Numbered from the stretch's first letter, positions 50,762 to 59,627 are shown. The stretch: 64,000 nucleotides of DNA from Streptacidiphilus sp041262525 (GCF_041262525.1 NZ_JBGCCK010000019.1:1-64000); one strand, 5' to 3'. Numbers and translations: made by a program. The notes: generated from the letters alone by a model not told the origin.

Positions 50762-51265
50762 TCACAGATGCAGGAGCATCCGGCTGTTGCCGAGGGTGTT
50801 CGGCTTGACGCGTTCGAGATCCAGGAACTCCGCGACGCCTTCGTCGTAGCTCCGCAAGAGCTCGTCGTACACGCCCGCGTCGACCGGAGTCGAGGCGATC
50901 TCCTGGAAGCCGTGTTTGGTGAAGAACTCCACTTCGAACGTCAGGCAGAAAATACGACGCACACCGATCCAGCGAGCGGTCTCGACCAGCTTCTGCAGCA
51001 GCAAGTGCCCGATGCCGGTCCCCCGACAGGAAGGATCCACCGCCAGGGTGCGCACCTCGGCGAGATCCTCCCACATCACGTGCAGTGCCCCGCAGGCGAC
51101 GACCTCCGCATTGTCGTCCCGCTCGGCGACCCAGAACTCCTGGAGCGACTCGAACAGCGTCACCGTCGGCTTGTTGAGGAGGATCCGTTCGCGGGCATAC
51201 CCGTCCACAAGTCGCCGGATCGTGGGCACATCGGTGGTCCGCGCACGGCGGATGGTGACCTGCAT
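50762..51265 (-). CDS. GNAT amino-acid N-acetyltransferase
   Basis: A 167-residue GCN5-family acetyltransferase. The acetyl-CoA-binding motif A is VRTLAVDPSCRGTGIGHLLL with the Q/R-x-x-G-x-G/A signature (RGTGIG). C-terminal LTFEVEFFTKHGFQEIA and LGNSRMLLHL. It resembles the short actinobacterial N-acetylglutamate synthase type (ArgA-like), which would feed arginine synthesis, but that is an inference. The start MQVTIRRARTTDVP at 51265 is canonical, although the nearest AGGAGG is 17 nt upstream. It is only 9 bp from the BlaI-type gene on the same strand. Confidence 0.88.
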   Translation of the reverse strand: MQVTIRRARTTDVPTIRRLVDGYARERILLNKPTVTLFESLQEFWVAERDDNAEVVACGALHVMWEDLAEVRTLAVDPSCRGTGIGHLLLQKLVETARWIGVRRIFCLTFEVEFFTKHGFQEIASTPVDAGVYDELLRSYDEGVAEFLDLERVKPNTLGNSRMLLHL

Positions 51266-51274
51266 GGACAGACG

Positions 51275-51697
51275 CTACCGTGCCTCCTCGCCGTCGTGCA
51301 CGGTCTCCTCGGGCGCATCGATATCGGGCGGGAAGAGGGACGGCGCGAAGACCCGCAAGGCGTCGCCGAGTGCCTCCTGCTGCTCCGGCGACATCATGCC
51401 GAAGAAGTGCACCAGAGCCGCCGCCGGGTTGTCGCTCGTCTCCCACGCGTCGTTCATCAGCGTCGCGGTATACGCCTCGCGCGTAGACACCGGCGCATAT
51501 CGATAGGCGCGGCCTTCCTGTTCCCGACGCAGCCAGCCCTTCTGGAACAGCTTGTCCATCACGGTCATGACAGTGGTGTATGCGATCTCGCGTTCCTGCT
51601 GGAGATCCTCCAGAACCTCGCGAACGGTGACCAGTCGGTTCCACTGCCAGAGCCGGGTCATCACCTCGTTCTCGAGTTCACCGAGTCGGCGCGCCAT
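51275..51697 (-). CDS. BlaI/MecI/CopY-family transcriptional regulator
   Basis: A 140-residue winged-helix repressor: MARRLGELENEVMTRLWQWN, then VREVLEDLQQEREIAYTTVM, TVMDKLFQKGWLRREQEG and RAYRYAPVSTREAYTATLMN. The C-terminal dimerisation region is acidic. In firmicutes such repressors are cleaved by a BlaR1-type sensor; no such protease-sensor lies next to it here. The ATG at 51697 is preferred over a GTG 9 bp upstream; the transcript may be leaderless. An AGTG-N7-CACT partial palindrome covers 51700-51714. Confidence 0.88.
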   Translation of the reverse strand: MARRLGELENEVMTRLWQWNRLVTVREVLEDLQQEREIAYTTVMTVMDKLFQKGWLRREQEGRAYRYAPVSTREAYTATLMNDAWETSDNPAAALVHFFGMMSPEQQEALGDALRVFAPSLFPPDIDAPEETVHDGEEAR

Positions 51698-51744
51698 ACA
51701 GTGCAAATATCACTTTTGCCCGAATTAATCCACAGGGCATGACA

Positions 51745-51777
51745 GAGGGGTGCGGGGGTTTCACCCTCGCACCCCTC
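51745..51777 (-). terminator. Stem-loop downstream of lysS operon
   Basis: Arms 51745-51759 and 51763-51777 pair over 15 bp with one G-U pair and a 3-nt loop. It lies just past the stop of the 49-residue membrane protein, so it ends the lysS transcript before the BlaI-type gene. Confidence 0.85.
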
Positions 51778-51796
51778 CGAGTACTGAATACCCTGC

Positions 51797-51946
51797 TTAC
51801 TCCTGCGCGGCCGTGATCGCCTCGGCGACCGCGTCCTCCTTGGCGGCGTTCGCGCCGCCCTGGTTACGGAAGATCGCGCGGATCATGAAGCCGAACGCGA
51901 CGGCCATCACCACGGGCGGAGTCAGTGCCTCGATGTACTGCAGCAT
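51797..51946 (-). CDS. 49-residue membrane miniprotein downstream of lysS
   Basis: Opens MLQYIEALTPPVVMAVAFGF, giving one predicted hydrophobic helix (about 10-27), then an amphipathic, polar C-terminus ending AEAITAAQE. The ATG at 51946 is 10 bp after the lysS stop, so the two are almost certainly cotranscribed. High third-position GC supports coding. Such single-helix miniproteins next to lysS recur in Streptomyces by my recollection, but I know no function. Confidence 0.85.
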   Translation of the reverse strand: MLQYIEALTPPVVMAVAFGFMIRAIFRNQGGANAAKEDAVAEAITAAQE

Positions 51947-51956
51947 GGCGTCGACT

Positions 51957-53492
51957 CTACTCGGGCTTCACGAGCGGGAAGAGGAGGGTCTCCCTGATCG
52001 GCTTGCCGGTCAGCAGCATCACCAGACGGTCGACGCCCATGCCCATGCCGCCGGTGGGCGGCATGCCGTACTCCAGGGCCCGCAGGAAGTCCTCGTCCAC
52101 CTGCATCGCCTCGTGGTCGCCACCGGCCGCGAGCAGCGACTGGGCGGTGAGGCGGTCGCGCTGGTCGACCGGGTCGATCAGCTCGGAGTAGGCGGTGGCG
52201 ACCTCCTTGCCGAAGATCACCAGGTCCCACTTCTCCGCGACGCCCGCGATCGAGCGGTGCTTGCGGGTCAGCGGCGAGACCTCGGTCGGGTAGTCCCTGA
52301 TGAAGGTCGGCCTGATCGCGTTGTGCTCCAGCAGCCGCTCGACGAACTCCAGGATCAGCTGGCCGTGGCCCCACTTGGCCTCGTACGGAACTCCGTGCTC
52401 GTCCGCGAGCTTGCGCAGCTCCTCGACCGAGGTCTCCGGGGTGACCTCGACGCCCAGGTGAGCGCTGATGCCGGGGTAGACGCTGACCTGCTCCCACGGC
52501 TCGGCCAGGTCGATCTCGACCTCATCGCCGTGTTGGTCCAGGCCGCGGACGACGGTGGTGCCCAGCGCGTCCTTGGCGGCGTTGAGGATCAGCTCGCGGG
52601 TCAGTTCGGCCTGGGTGTCATAGTCGCCGTAGGCCTCGTAGGACTCGATCGCGGTGAACTCCGGGTTGTGGGTCGCGTCGGCGCCCTCGTTGCGGAAGTT
52701 CCTGTTGATCTCGAACACCTTCTCCACGCCGCCGACCATCAGCCGCTTGAGGTAGAGCTCGGTGGCGATGCGGAGGTAGAGCGTCATGTCGTAGGCGTTG
52801 ATGTGCGTCGTGAACGGACGCGCGTTGGCCCCGCCGTGGATCGGCTGCAGCATCGGCGTCTCGACCTCGAGGAAGCCGCGGCGCTCGAAGGTGTCGCGCA
52901 GCGAGCGCAGCACGCGGACGCGCAGCTGCAGCATCTCGCGGGCCTCGGGGTTCACGATCAGGTCCACGTAGCGCTGGCGGACCCGCGCCTCCGGGTCGGA
53001 CAGACCCTTGTGCTTGTCCGGCAGCGGGCGCAGGCACTTGGACGTGAGCTCCCAGCGGTCGACCATGATCGACAGCTCGCCGCGCTTGGACGTGATCACC
53101 TCGCCCTCGACGCCGACGTGGTCGCCGAGGTCGATGTCGGCCTTCCAGGCGGCCAGCCGCTCCTCGCCGAGCTTGTCGAGCGAGAGCATCACCTGCAGGT
53201 CGCCGGTGCCGTCGCGGAGGGTGGCGAAGCAGAGCTTGCCGCCGGTCCGGCTCAGCACGACGCGGCCGGTGACACCGGCGCGCTCGCCGGTGGCGATGTC
53301 CGCCTCCAGCCCGGGGTAGGCCGCCCTCAGGTCGGCCAGCGTCGTGGTGCGCGGGAACCCGACCGGGTAGGGGTCGACGCCGGCGGCGCGCAGCCGCTCC
53401 AGCTTCTCGCGCCTCACCCGCATCTGCTCGGGAAGGTCGTCCTGGCCTGGTGCGGTGCCGGCTGCGGCTGCGGGGGTCTGCTGATCGCTCAC
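51957..53492 (-). CDS. lysS: Lysyl-tRNA synthetase (class II)
   Basis: A 511-residue class IIb aminoacyl-tRNA synthetase charging tRNA(Lys). An OB-fold N-terminal anticodon-binding domain (VTGRVVLSRTGGKLCFATLR) precedes the catalytic core with motif 1 near VRVLRSLRDTFERRGFLEVE, motif 2 FEINRNFRNEGADATHNPEF and motif 3 GMGMGVDRLVMLLTG. The first 20 residues are Ala/Gln-rich and disordered. GTG at 53492. It is followed by a coupled membrane miniprotein and a strong terminator. Confidence 0.96.
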   Translation of the reverse strand: MSDQQTPAAAAGTAPGQDDLPEQMRVRREKLERLRAAGVDPYPVGFPRTTTLADLRAAYPGLEADIATGERAGVTGRVVLSRTGGKLCFATLRDGTGDLQVMLSLDKLGEERLAAWKADIDLGDHVGVEGEVITSKRGELSIMVDRWELTSKCLRPLPDKHKGLSDPEARVRQRYVDLIVNPEAREMLQLRVRVLRSLRDTFERRGFLEVETPMLQPIHGGANARPFTTHINAYDMTLYLRIATELYLKRLMVGGVEKVFEINRNFRNEGADATHNPEFTAIESYEAYGDYDTQAELTRELILNAAKDALGTTVVRGLDQHGDEVEIDLAEPWEQVSVYPGISAHLGVEVTPETSVEELRKLADEHGVPYEAKWGHGQLILEFVERLLEHNAIRPTFIRDYPTEVSPLTRKHRSIAGVAEKWDLVIFGKEVATAYSELIDPVDQRDRLTAQSLLAAGGDHEAMQVDEDFLRALEYGMPPTGGMGMGVDRLVMLLTGKPIRETLLFPLVKPE

Positions 53493-53518
53493 CCCACCAG
53501 GGTATCGACCGCACGGCA

Positions 53519-53557
53519 GTGCCCCGCCACCCGTCTGTCTCGGGGGTGGCGGGGCAC
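53519..53557. terminator. Perfect 14-bp stem-loop between lysS and the surface-protein operon
   Basis: GTGCCCCGCCACCC (53519-53532) pairs with GGGTGGCGGGGCAC (53544-53557) around an 11-nt loop. It ends the minus-strand surface-protein transcript whose last gene stops at 53595, and shields the lysS promoter. Confidence 0.88.
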
Positions 53558-53594
53558 GGGGGTCGAGCTCGAGTCCGGCCAGTTCTGGTTCGCT

Positions 53595-54968
53595 CTAGTT
53601 CAGGACGACGGACGCGTGATCGTTGCGCGGGTTCGGGTCGAACGGGTGCCAGCTAAACAGGGAAACCCCGCCCGTGGCATGCCGGATCACCTTGTCGATG
53701 CGGAGCCGGAAGGTGTAGCTCTGCTTCGCGCCGTTCATGATCGTCGAACCGGTCGGGTCGGCGGCGTAGTCGGGCGTGAACTGGCAGGCGTAGACGTTCG
53801 GCACGGATGTGTCCGCCAGCCCGCACCCCCAGGGGGCCTTCACCACGGTCGTGCCCGGGGGCGCCGCGAAGACCAGACCCAGCGACCCGTCGGAGTAGAT
53901 GTCCGCCGGACCGTGGTTGTAGATCCCGACCGTCACCGGAACCGTGCTGCCTCGCCCGCCCGAGGCCGTTGCACCCCACACCCCGAGGTCCGCCGTGTTC
54001 CGCGCGATCAGCTGGACGTTCTGGGCACCGTTGTCGAAGGTCTGGTAGACCTCGACGCGCCCTGCCGGTGCGGAGGAGGCCCGTCCGGCCTTCAGCACCT
54101 TGAGCCCCAGAACTCCGCCCGTCCCCTGGCGCCAACCCCCGGGTCCGTTCCACTCCGGGTCGCCCAAGGGCATGACATACGCCCGCAGACCGCCGTAGAG
54201 CGCCTGCGAGCCGACCCGCAGGGTCACCGGCGCGGCGAGTGCCACGCTCTCCCCGAGGCGGATCGTCCCTGGGAACCGGCAGAACGCCCAGGGCACCGCG
54301 CCGGTCATCAGGTACGAGCAGTTGCGGTAGTGGGTGTCGAAGGCGAAGCCGGGAGCCGTCGTGAGCAGCACCTGAGCGCCGGCCGAGGGGCGGTTGCCCA
54401 CGTTGGTGAAGCGCACCTGCTCGGACACGGTCGAGCCGACCCGCAGATTGGTGTAGCGGACGAAGGGCGCGAGCCGCAGTTCGGGTCCGCCGACGGTCAC
54501 CGAGCCACTGCCGCCGACGATCCTGACGTCGGCCGCGCTCCCGGTGACGGTGTAGCTCCCGGTGGCGCCGAGCTTCGCGCCCTTGGCCGGGCTGAGCGTC
54601 ATCGAAACCCCGCCGGCCAGGTAGCCGGGCCGACCGGACATCAGGATTTCGGTGCAGGTGGCTATCTGACGGCTCACCGTGCAGCTCGTGGACGTCACCT
54701 CCGCGACGCCTGTGAGCCCGCGCAGATCGATCTTGACGGTCGCCGACACGTTCGCCACCGTGCCGGTCGTCACGTGGAACATCAGGAACGTTCGGGCCGG
54801 CGTCGCCGGTCCGAGCGCGATCGGACCCACCGGGTCCAGGCTCAGCACCGGCGCCGTCGCTGCGGCTGCGGCGCTCGCTTCCGGCCCGCCGAGGAAACCG
54901 ACCGCGATGACCGCGGCGGCGGCCGTGAAGGCGGTGGCCGCCCGCTTGACCAATGAGGTTGCCCTCAT
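53595..54968 (-). CDS. Secreted beta-sandwich surface protein (paralogue D)
   Basis: A 457-residue exported protein, second gene of the downstream bicistronic unit (17 bp after paralogue C). Signal peptide about 1-33 (AVIAVGFLGGPEASA). Two DUF11/CARDB-like modules follow; characteristic segments are VRFTNVGNRPSAGAQVLL and the last residues FDPNPRNDHASVVLN. Three conserved Cys pairs are present (CTVSRQIATC, NCSYL...FCRF, GCGLA...YACQF). No enzyme motif, anchor or lipobox is seen. It is likely a released or wall-associated structural protein. Confidence 0.85.
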   Translation of the reverse strand: MRATSLVKRAATAFTAAAAVIAVGFLGGPEASAAAAATAPVLSLDPVGPIALGPATPARTFLMFHVTTGTVANVSATVKIDLRGLTGVAEVTSTSCTVSRQIATCTEILMSGRPGYLAGGVSMTLSPAKGAKLGATGSYTVTGSAADVRIVGGSGSVTVGGPELRLAPFVRYTNLRVGSTVSEQVRFTNVGNRPSAGAQVLLTTAPGFAFDTHYRNCSYLMTGAVPWAFCRFPGTIRLGESVALAAPVTLRVGSQALYGGLRAYVMPLGDPEWNGPGGWRQGTGGVLGLKVLKAGRASSAPAGRVEVYQTFDNGAQNVQLIARNTADLGVWGATASGGRGSTVPVTVGIYNHGPADIYSDGSLGLVFAAPPGTTVVKAPWGCGLADTSVPNVYACQFTPDYAADPTGSTIMNGAKQSYTFRLRIDKVIRHATGGVSLFSWHPFDPNPRNDHASVVLN

Positions 54969-54985
54969 GAATTCCTGCCTCTGAG

Positions 54986-56428
54986 TCAGTTGAGGTGGAG
55001 CAGTGCGGCGTTGTTCTTGGGGTTCGGGTCAAAAGAGGCGCTGTAGGGGTCCTTCACGTCCATCGGGCTGAAGCGGACCCGGACAGTGCCGGTGGCGCCA
55101 GGCACGACCTTGTCCACGCGGAGGGTGAGCTTGAAGCTGTAGGTGGTGCCGCTCCAGATCGCAAAGCTGCCGCCCCAGCAGTAGTAGGGCCCGTGCGCCG
55201 TCACCGACGGGTCGGGCGAGCCCCAGGGCCCGCACGACGCGGAGGAGCCGACGACTGTCGTCCCCGGTGGAGGCGTGACCATGAGGCCGGGCGTGCCCTC
55301 GCCGCCGCTGCCGTCGTAGAGGTCCGCAGAGCCGTGGTTGGAGAGTGTGAAGGTCATGGTGACCGTCTTGCCCTGGGCCGCCTTCGCCGAGGAACCCGTG
55401 GTGCCGAAGTCGGCCGTGTTCTTGGCGCCCAGCATCGCCATGCCGCTGCCCTGGTTCTCAGTCCAGAGCTCCGCGGTGCCGGCGGGCGCCGAACTGGCCC
55501 GGCCGGGCCTGAGAACCTTCAAACCGAGCGTGACGCCCTTGCCCTGCTTCCAGCTGTATCCGGGAATCGGCTGGGTCGCCCACCCCCACGCGTAGCTGTC
55601 GCCCCACGGCGCGGAATCCGCCTGCAATTCGTCGAAGAGCGCGTGCGAGGTGAACTGCAGGCCCACTGGCTGAGTCAGGGTCACCTGCTCGCCGACCCGC
55701 AGCAGACCCGGGAAGCTGCACAGCGCCATGTCCTCAACTACCCGACCGGCGCGGGAATGGGACCGGTAGCCGCAGTTGGCGTAGTGCGTGGTGAAACGCA
55801 CGCCGGGCGTCGGCATCAGCAGGAGGCGGGAACCGTTGGCCGGTCGCGTCCCCACGTTGCTGAAGGTCAGTGATTCGGAGACGATCGAGCCCACTCGCGC
55901 GTTGACGTGATTGGCCAGCGGAGACATCACGTACGACGGGCCACCGACGGTGACCTGGCCGCTACCGCCGACGATGGTGGCGTGGGCGGATCGACCGGTG
56001 ATCCTGTAGCTGCCGGTGGCACCCTGCTTGGCCCCAGCAAGCGCCGTCAGCGACAGCTGGGTCACGCCGCTGCCGAGGTTCTGCGGCAACTGATTCGAAT
56101 CGCCCTGGAACATCTCCCAGCAGGTGGCGACCAGGCCCTTGGCCGTGCAGTTGCTGGAGAAGACCACCTTGGCGACCTTCGCGAGGCCGCGAGCGTCGAT
56201 GGTGAGGACGGTGTCGTACGCCTCGACATGCTTTGCGTTGGCCGACCATGCCCAAGTGGGCACTGCCGTTGCCGGCCCAGCCGGGATCGCGGTCAGCGGC
56301 GCGGGCTGGAGTGTGATGACCGGCTTCGGCGTCACCGACGCGTCCGCCGTACCGGCCCCGAGGCCGAAAGTGATCGCCGCGATCGCCGCCCCGAAGGCGA
56401 CGACGCGGCGGATGGACGAGTAATTCAC
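54986..56428 (-). CDS. Secreted beta-sandwich surface protein (paralogue C)
   Basis: A 480-residue exported protein from GTG 56428 with AGGGGGC just upstream. Signal peptide about 1-30 (AAIAAITFGLGAGTADA). It shares with the others IDARGLAKVAKVVF, the CTAKGLVATCWEMF pair, the NCGYRS...MALCSFPG pair, the SCGPWG...YYCWGG pair and the end FDPNPKNNAALLHLN. It is first in a two-gene unit with paralogue D. The upstream block 56497-56547 is duplicated ahead of paralogue A. Confidence 0.87.
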   Translation of the reverse strand: MNYSSIRRVVAFGAAIAAITFGLGAGTADASVTPKPVITLQPAPLTAIPAGPATAVPTWAWSANAKHVEAYDTVLTIDARGLAKVAKVVFSSNCTAKGLVATCWEMFQGDSNQLPQNLGSGVTQLSLTALAGAKQGATGSYRITGRSAHATIVGGSGQVTVGGPSYVMSPLANHVNARVGSIVSESLTFSNVGTRPANGSRLLLMPTPGVRFTTHYANCGYRSHSRAGRVVEDMALCSFPGLLRVGEQVTLTQPVGLQFTSHALFDELQADSAPWGDSYAWGWATQPIPGYSWKQGKGVTLGLKVLRPGRASSAPAGTAELWTENQGSGMAMLGAKNTADFGTTGSSAKAAQGKTVTMTFTLSNHGSADLYDGSGGEGTPGLMVTPPPGTTVVGSSASCGPWGSPDPSVTAHGPYYCWGGSFAIWSGTTYSFKLTLRVDKVVPGATGTVRVRFSPMDVKDPYSASFDPNPKNNAALLHLN

Positions 56429-56496
56429 AAGCCCCCTGGAGTCTTCAGCAAAATCCAGGGGGACTCTAGAGAGTCATGCATCGGCCCTAAACGGGC

Positions 56497-56547
56497 AGGA
56501 CGGGACAGTCGGCCGCAAAGAATCAGCCATCTCTTACCGAAGTCATG
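56497..56547 (-). promoter_or_regulatory. Duplicated promoter block before paralogue C
   Basis: On the minus strand it contains GGTAAGAGATGGCT followed by TTCTTTGCGG, nearly identical to 59521-59575. Closer to the gene both copies have a TAGAGT (56465-56470 here), a plausible -10, with TTTAGG 17 bp before it. Probably an activator site plus promoter copied together with the genes. Confidence 0.72.
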
Positions 56548-56601
56548 CCCCGTCCGGCGTCTGACGCTAGTTCATGGTCACCGGCGCTATCCCAAGCGCG
56601 C

Positions 56602-58005
56602 TCAGTTGAGCAGCAGCGCCGCGGTGTTGTTCCTCGGATTGGGGTCGAAACTCAGCGTCGTGCTCGGCACCGGGCCGCCACCGGCGACCAACTGCACGAG
56701 TCCGTGCGCATGGGCGACGACCGTGTTCACGTGGAAGGTGATGGTGAAATGGAAGCTGTCACCCGGCCAGACCAGGATGCCGGCCATCCCTGCCGAGCAG
56801 TAGCCGACGGTGCTGCTGACCGTGTAGCCGCACTCCGGACCCCCAACGACGGTGGTGCCGGTAGGAGCGGTGATCTTCACGAACGGCGCGGCCTCGCCGC
56901 CACTGCGGTCGTAGAGCACCGCCGGGCCGTGGTTCGCCATGGTGAAGGACATGGTGACGTCCGTGCCCTTGGCCGCCTTGGCGCTGCTCCCGGTGACGCC
57001 GTAGTCGGCGCCGTTGTGGGCGGCGATCCATTCGATGCCGTTGCCCTGGTTCCCGAGCTGGAGCTGTGTGTTCCCGGCCGGCGATGAGCTGGGCCTGCCT
57101 GCGACCAGTTGCTTCAGACGGAGCACCTGACCGCTGCCCCGGTGCCAACTGACGCCCGGACCGGGGGCGGTCACCCACTGCAGCGAAGCCTGGTCACCGG
57201 CGGGAGCGGCGATCACATCCATGTACGTCCACAGGGCCTGCGGAGTGACCTGCGTCCGCACCGGCTGGGCGAAGGTGACCTTCTCGCCGATCCGCATCCA
57301 GTCGGGGAAGTGGCAGAGAGCCGCGTCCTCGTAGCGCTGCCCTTTACGGACGAGCGTGCGGTAGTCGCAGTTGCCGAAGTGTTGGGTGAAGCGGAGGCCA
57401 GGCGAGAGCATCAGGCCGACCGCGCTTCCCGCGGCGGGGAGCGTGCCGAGGTTGCTGAAGGTGATCGGCTGGGCAACGGTCGTGCCGACCGCCACGTTGC
57501 GGTGCCTGGCAAGCGCGTCGAGGTTGTACGCCGGCCCGCCGACGACCACACGGCCGGTGCCGCCGTGGATGATGAGCCCCGCACCGACGCCCGAGATCGT
57601 GAAGCTGCCGACTGACCCCAGCTTGACCCCCTTGAGCGGGGTCACCGTGAACGGAGCCGACTCGCCCATGCCGCCGCTCGCCAGGTCGAAGCTGTCGTCG
57701 CAGCTGGCGACCAGCCCGTGGGCCCTGCACTGGGCGGCGAAGGCCACCTTGGCGACCCTGGCCAGCCCGCGCGCGTCGACTGTGAGCGTGACGGACTGGA
57801 AGCCGGGGACGTTGCGGCTCGTGCTCCAGTCGAGCTGGGGTGAGACCGCGCCGGCCGCCGGCAGGGCGAGCGGCGCGATCGGCTGCAGCGTGACGACCGG
57901 CTGCGGCGTAGCGGTGGCATCCGCCGCGCCCGCACCGAGGCCGAAGGTGACCGCCGTGGCCGCGGCCACAAGGGCGGCGGCGCGGCGGACCGGGAGGAAC
58001 TTCAT
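56602..58005 (-). CDS. Secreted beta-sandwich surface protein (paralogue B)
   Basis: A 467-residue exported protein. The ATG at 58005 with AGGGAT upstream lies 29 bp after the paralogue A stop, making the second gene of the upstream unit. Signal peptide about 1-30 (ATAVTFGLGAGAADA). Shared blocks are VDARGLARVAKVAFA, CRAHGLVASC, NCDYRTLVRKG...ALCHF, ECGYTVSSTVGYC and the end FDPNPRNNTAALLLN. In order and context it corresponds to paralogue D of the second unit, though it is more like A and C in sequence. Confidence 0.87.
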   Translation of the reverse strand: MKFLPVRRAAALVAAATAVTFGLGAGAADATATPQPVVTLQPIAPLALPAAGAVSPQLDWSTSRNVPGFQSVTLTVDARGLARVAKVAFAAQCRAHGLVASCDDSFDLASGGMGESAPFTVTPLKGVKLGSVGSFTISGVGAGLIIHGGTGRVVVGGPAYNLDALARHRNVAVGTTVAQPITFSNLGTLPAAGSAVGLMLSPGLRFTQHFGNCDYRTLVRKGQRYEDAALCHFPDWMRIGEKVTFAQPVRTQVTPQALWTYMDVIAAPAGDQASLQWVTAPGPGVSWHRGSGQVLRLKQLVAGRPSSSPAGNTQLQLGNQGNGIEWIAAHNGADYGVTGSSAKAAKGTDVTMSFTMANHGPAVLYDRSGGEAAPFVKITAPTGTTVVGGPECGYTVSSTVGYCSAGMAGILVWPGDSFHFTITFHVNTVVAHAHGLVQLVAGGGPVPSTTLSFDPNPRNNTAALLLN

Positions 58006-58034
58006 GACGATCCCTGAGGTCGGGTGGATGAAGA

Positions 58035-59456
58035 TCAGTTGAGGTGGAGCAAGGTGGCGTCGTTGCTCCGGTTGGGGTCGAAGGACGCCACCCCACCCGG
58101 GATCGGACCGGTCTGCAGCCAGACCTTGCCCAAGGCTCCCGGAATGACCCGGTCCACCCGGACGGTCAGGCTGAAGTGGTCCACCCGGCCCGCCCAGAAG
58201 TAGTCCATGGAGCCCCAGCAGACGTACGGCCCGTGCGCGGCGACCGTCGGGTCGCCCGAGATGTGCGGCTGGCAGTTGGAGGCCCCGACGATGGTCGTCC
58301 CGGGCGGGGGTGTGACCATCGCCGCAGGCGTGCCCTCGCCGCCGCTGCGGTCGAAGAGCGAGGCGGGGCCGCGGTTGTACTCGGTGAAGTAGAAGGTGAC
58401 TGTGCGGCTCTTCGCAGCCTTGGCGCTGCCGCCGGTGACTCCGAAGTCGGCCGTGTTCACGGCGTAGAGGCTGGCGATCCCGTATCCGTTCCCGCCCGGC
58501 AACGGCACGACCCCGTTGGGAGAGCCGGTCGCGCGGCCGGCCTTCAGGGTCCTCAGGCCGAGCACCGCGCCGCTGCCCCGGTGCCAGGTTGAACCGGCGA
58601 CGGGGGCCGTGGCCCAACGAATCGACGGGTCGCCCTCGGTGGTCACCTGCACGTCGAGGTAGGTGTACAGGGCTTCGCGGGTGAACTGGGTACGGACGGA
58701 CCGCGCCAGCGTCACCTGCTCGCCGACGCGCAGCGGGCTCTTGAAGTGGCAGAGCGCCCAGTCCTCGTAGCGGAGTCCGGCGTGAACGTAGGAGCGGTAG
58801 TCGCAGTTGCTGTAGTGGTCCACGAAGCTGAGGCCCGGCGAGATCATGAGCAGCGCCTCGCTGCTTGCCGCCCCCCGGGTCCCGTCATTGGCGAAGGTCA
58901 CGGGCTCGGAGATGACCGTCCCGATCCGCTGCTTCTTGTGGTCGACCAGCGGGTTGAGCTGGTAACGGGGCCCACCCACGGTGACCTCACCCCACGCACC
59001 ACGGATCGTGCCCTGCTGGGAGCTGCCGTAGACCCGGTACCACCCGGTCGCTCCCTGCTTGGCGCCCTTCAGCGCGGACAGGGTCATGCCGGTCGAGGAG
59101 CTGACGTTGTACGGCTGCTGGTTGCTGGCGCCCCAGAACATGTCCGGGCAGGTGGCGACGAGCCCCTGCGCGGTGCAGTTGCCGGAGAAGGTCACCGTCG
59201 CGACCTTGGCGAGGCCGCGGGCATCGATGACGACCACGGCGTCGTTGACGTTGACGTTCTTCTGGTTGGCGGTCCACTGCCAGTTCGTCTGGGCGGTCCC
59301 CGGCGCGGCCGGGAGGGCCGTCTCGATGGGCGTCGCCAGCGTGACCACGGGTTTGGGCGCCGTGGTGGCGTCGGCGGCGCCCGCCCCCATGCCGAAGGCC
59401 AGCGCGGCGGCAGCCGTCGCAAGGGCGACGGCGCGGTGGACAGAAGATCGCTTCAC
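58035..59456 (-). CDS. Secreted beta-sandwich surface protein (paralogue A)
   Basis: A 473-residue exported protein from GTG 59456 with GAGGGGGG upstream. Signal peptide about 1-31 (ALAFGMGAGAADA). Shared blocks are IDARGLAKVATVTF, CTAQGLVATC, NCDYRSYVHAG...ALCHF, NCQPH...YVCWGS and the end FDPNRSNDATLLHLN. It is first gene of a unit with paralogue B, and its start, signal and promoter closely match paralogue C, indicating tandem duplication of an operon. Function unknown. Confidence 0.87.
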   Translation of the reverse strand: MKRSSVHRAVALATAAAALAFGMGAGAADATTAPKPVVTLATPIETALPAAPGTAQTNWQWTANQKNVNVNDAVVVIDARGLAKVATVTFSGNCTAQGLVATCPDMFWGASNQQPYNVSSSTGMTLSALKGAKQGATGWYRVYGSSQQGTIRGAWGEVTVGGPRYQLNPLVDHKKQRIGTVISEPVTFANDGTRGAASSEALLMISPGLSFVDHYSNCDYRSYVHAGLRYEDWALCHFKSPLRVGEQVTLARSVRTQFTREALYTYLDVQVTTEGDPSIRWATAPVAGSTWHRGSGAVLGLRTLKAGRATGSPNGVVPLPGGNGYGIASLYAVNTADFGVTGGSAKAAKSRTVTFYFTEYNRGPASLFDRSGGEGTPAAMVTPPPGTTIVGASNCQPHISGDPTVAAHGPYVCWGSMDYFWAGRVDHFSLTVRVDRVIPGALGKVWLQTGPIPGGVASFDPNRSNDATLLHLN

Positions 59457-59520
59457 AAGCCCCCCTCAATTCAAGAAATCAGGGGCACTCTAGGCCGCGC
59501 TACAACGCCCACAAATGGAC

Positions 59521-59575
59521 AGGTCAGGACACTCGCCCGCAAAGAACAAGCCATCTCTTACCGGAGTCATGTCGT
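59521..59575 (-). promoter_or_regulatory. Duplicated promoter block before paralogue A
   Basis: On the minus strand it contains GGTAAGAGATGGCT and TTCTTTGCGGG as in 56497-56547. Nearer the gene are TTGTGG and TAGAGT about 16 bp apart, a candidate -35/-10. The block sits between the LAHTG gene stop and paralogue A. Confidence 0.72.
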
Positions 59576-59627
59576 CCCGTCCCGGCCCATTTGTGCTGGT
59601 CGATCTTCTCTGAGCGCCGACGCGGAC

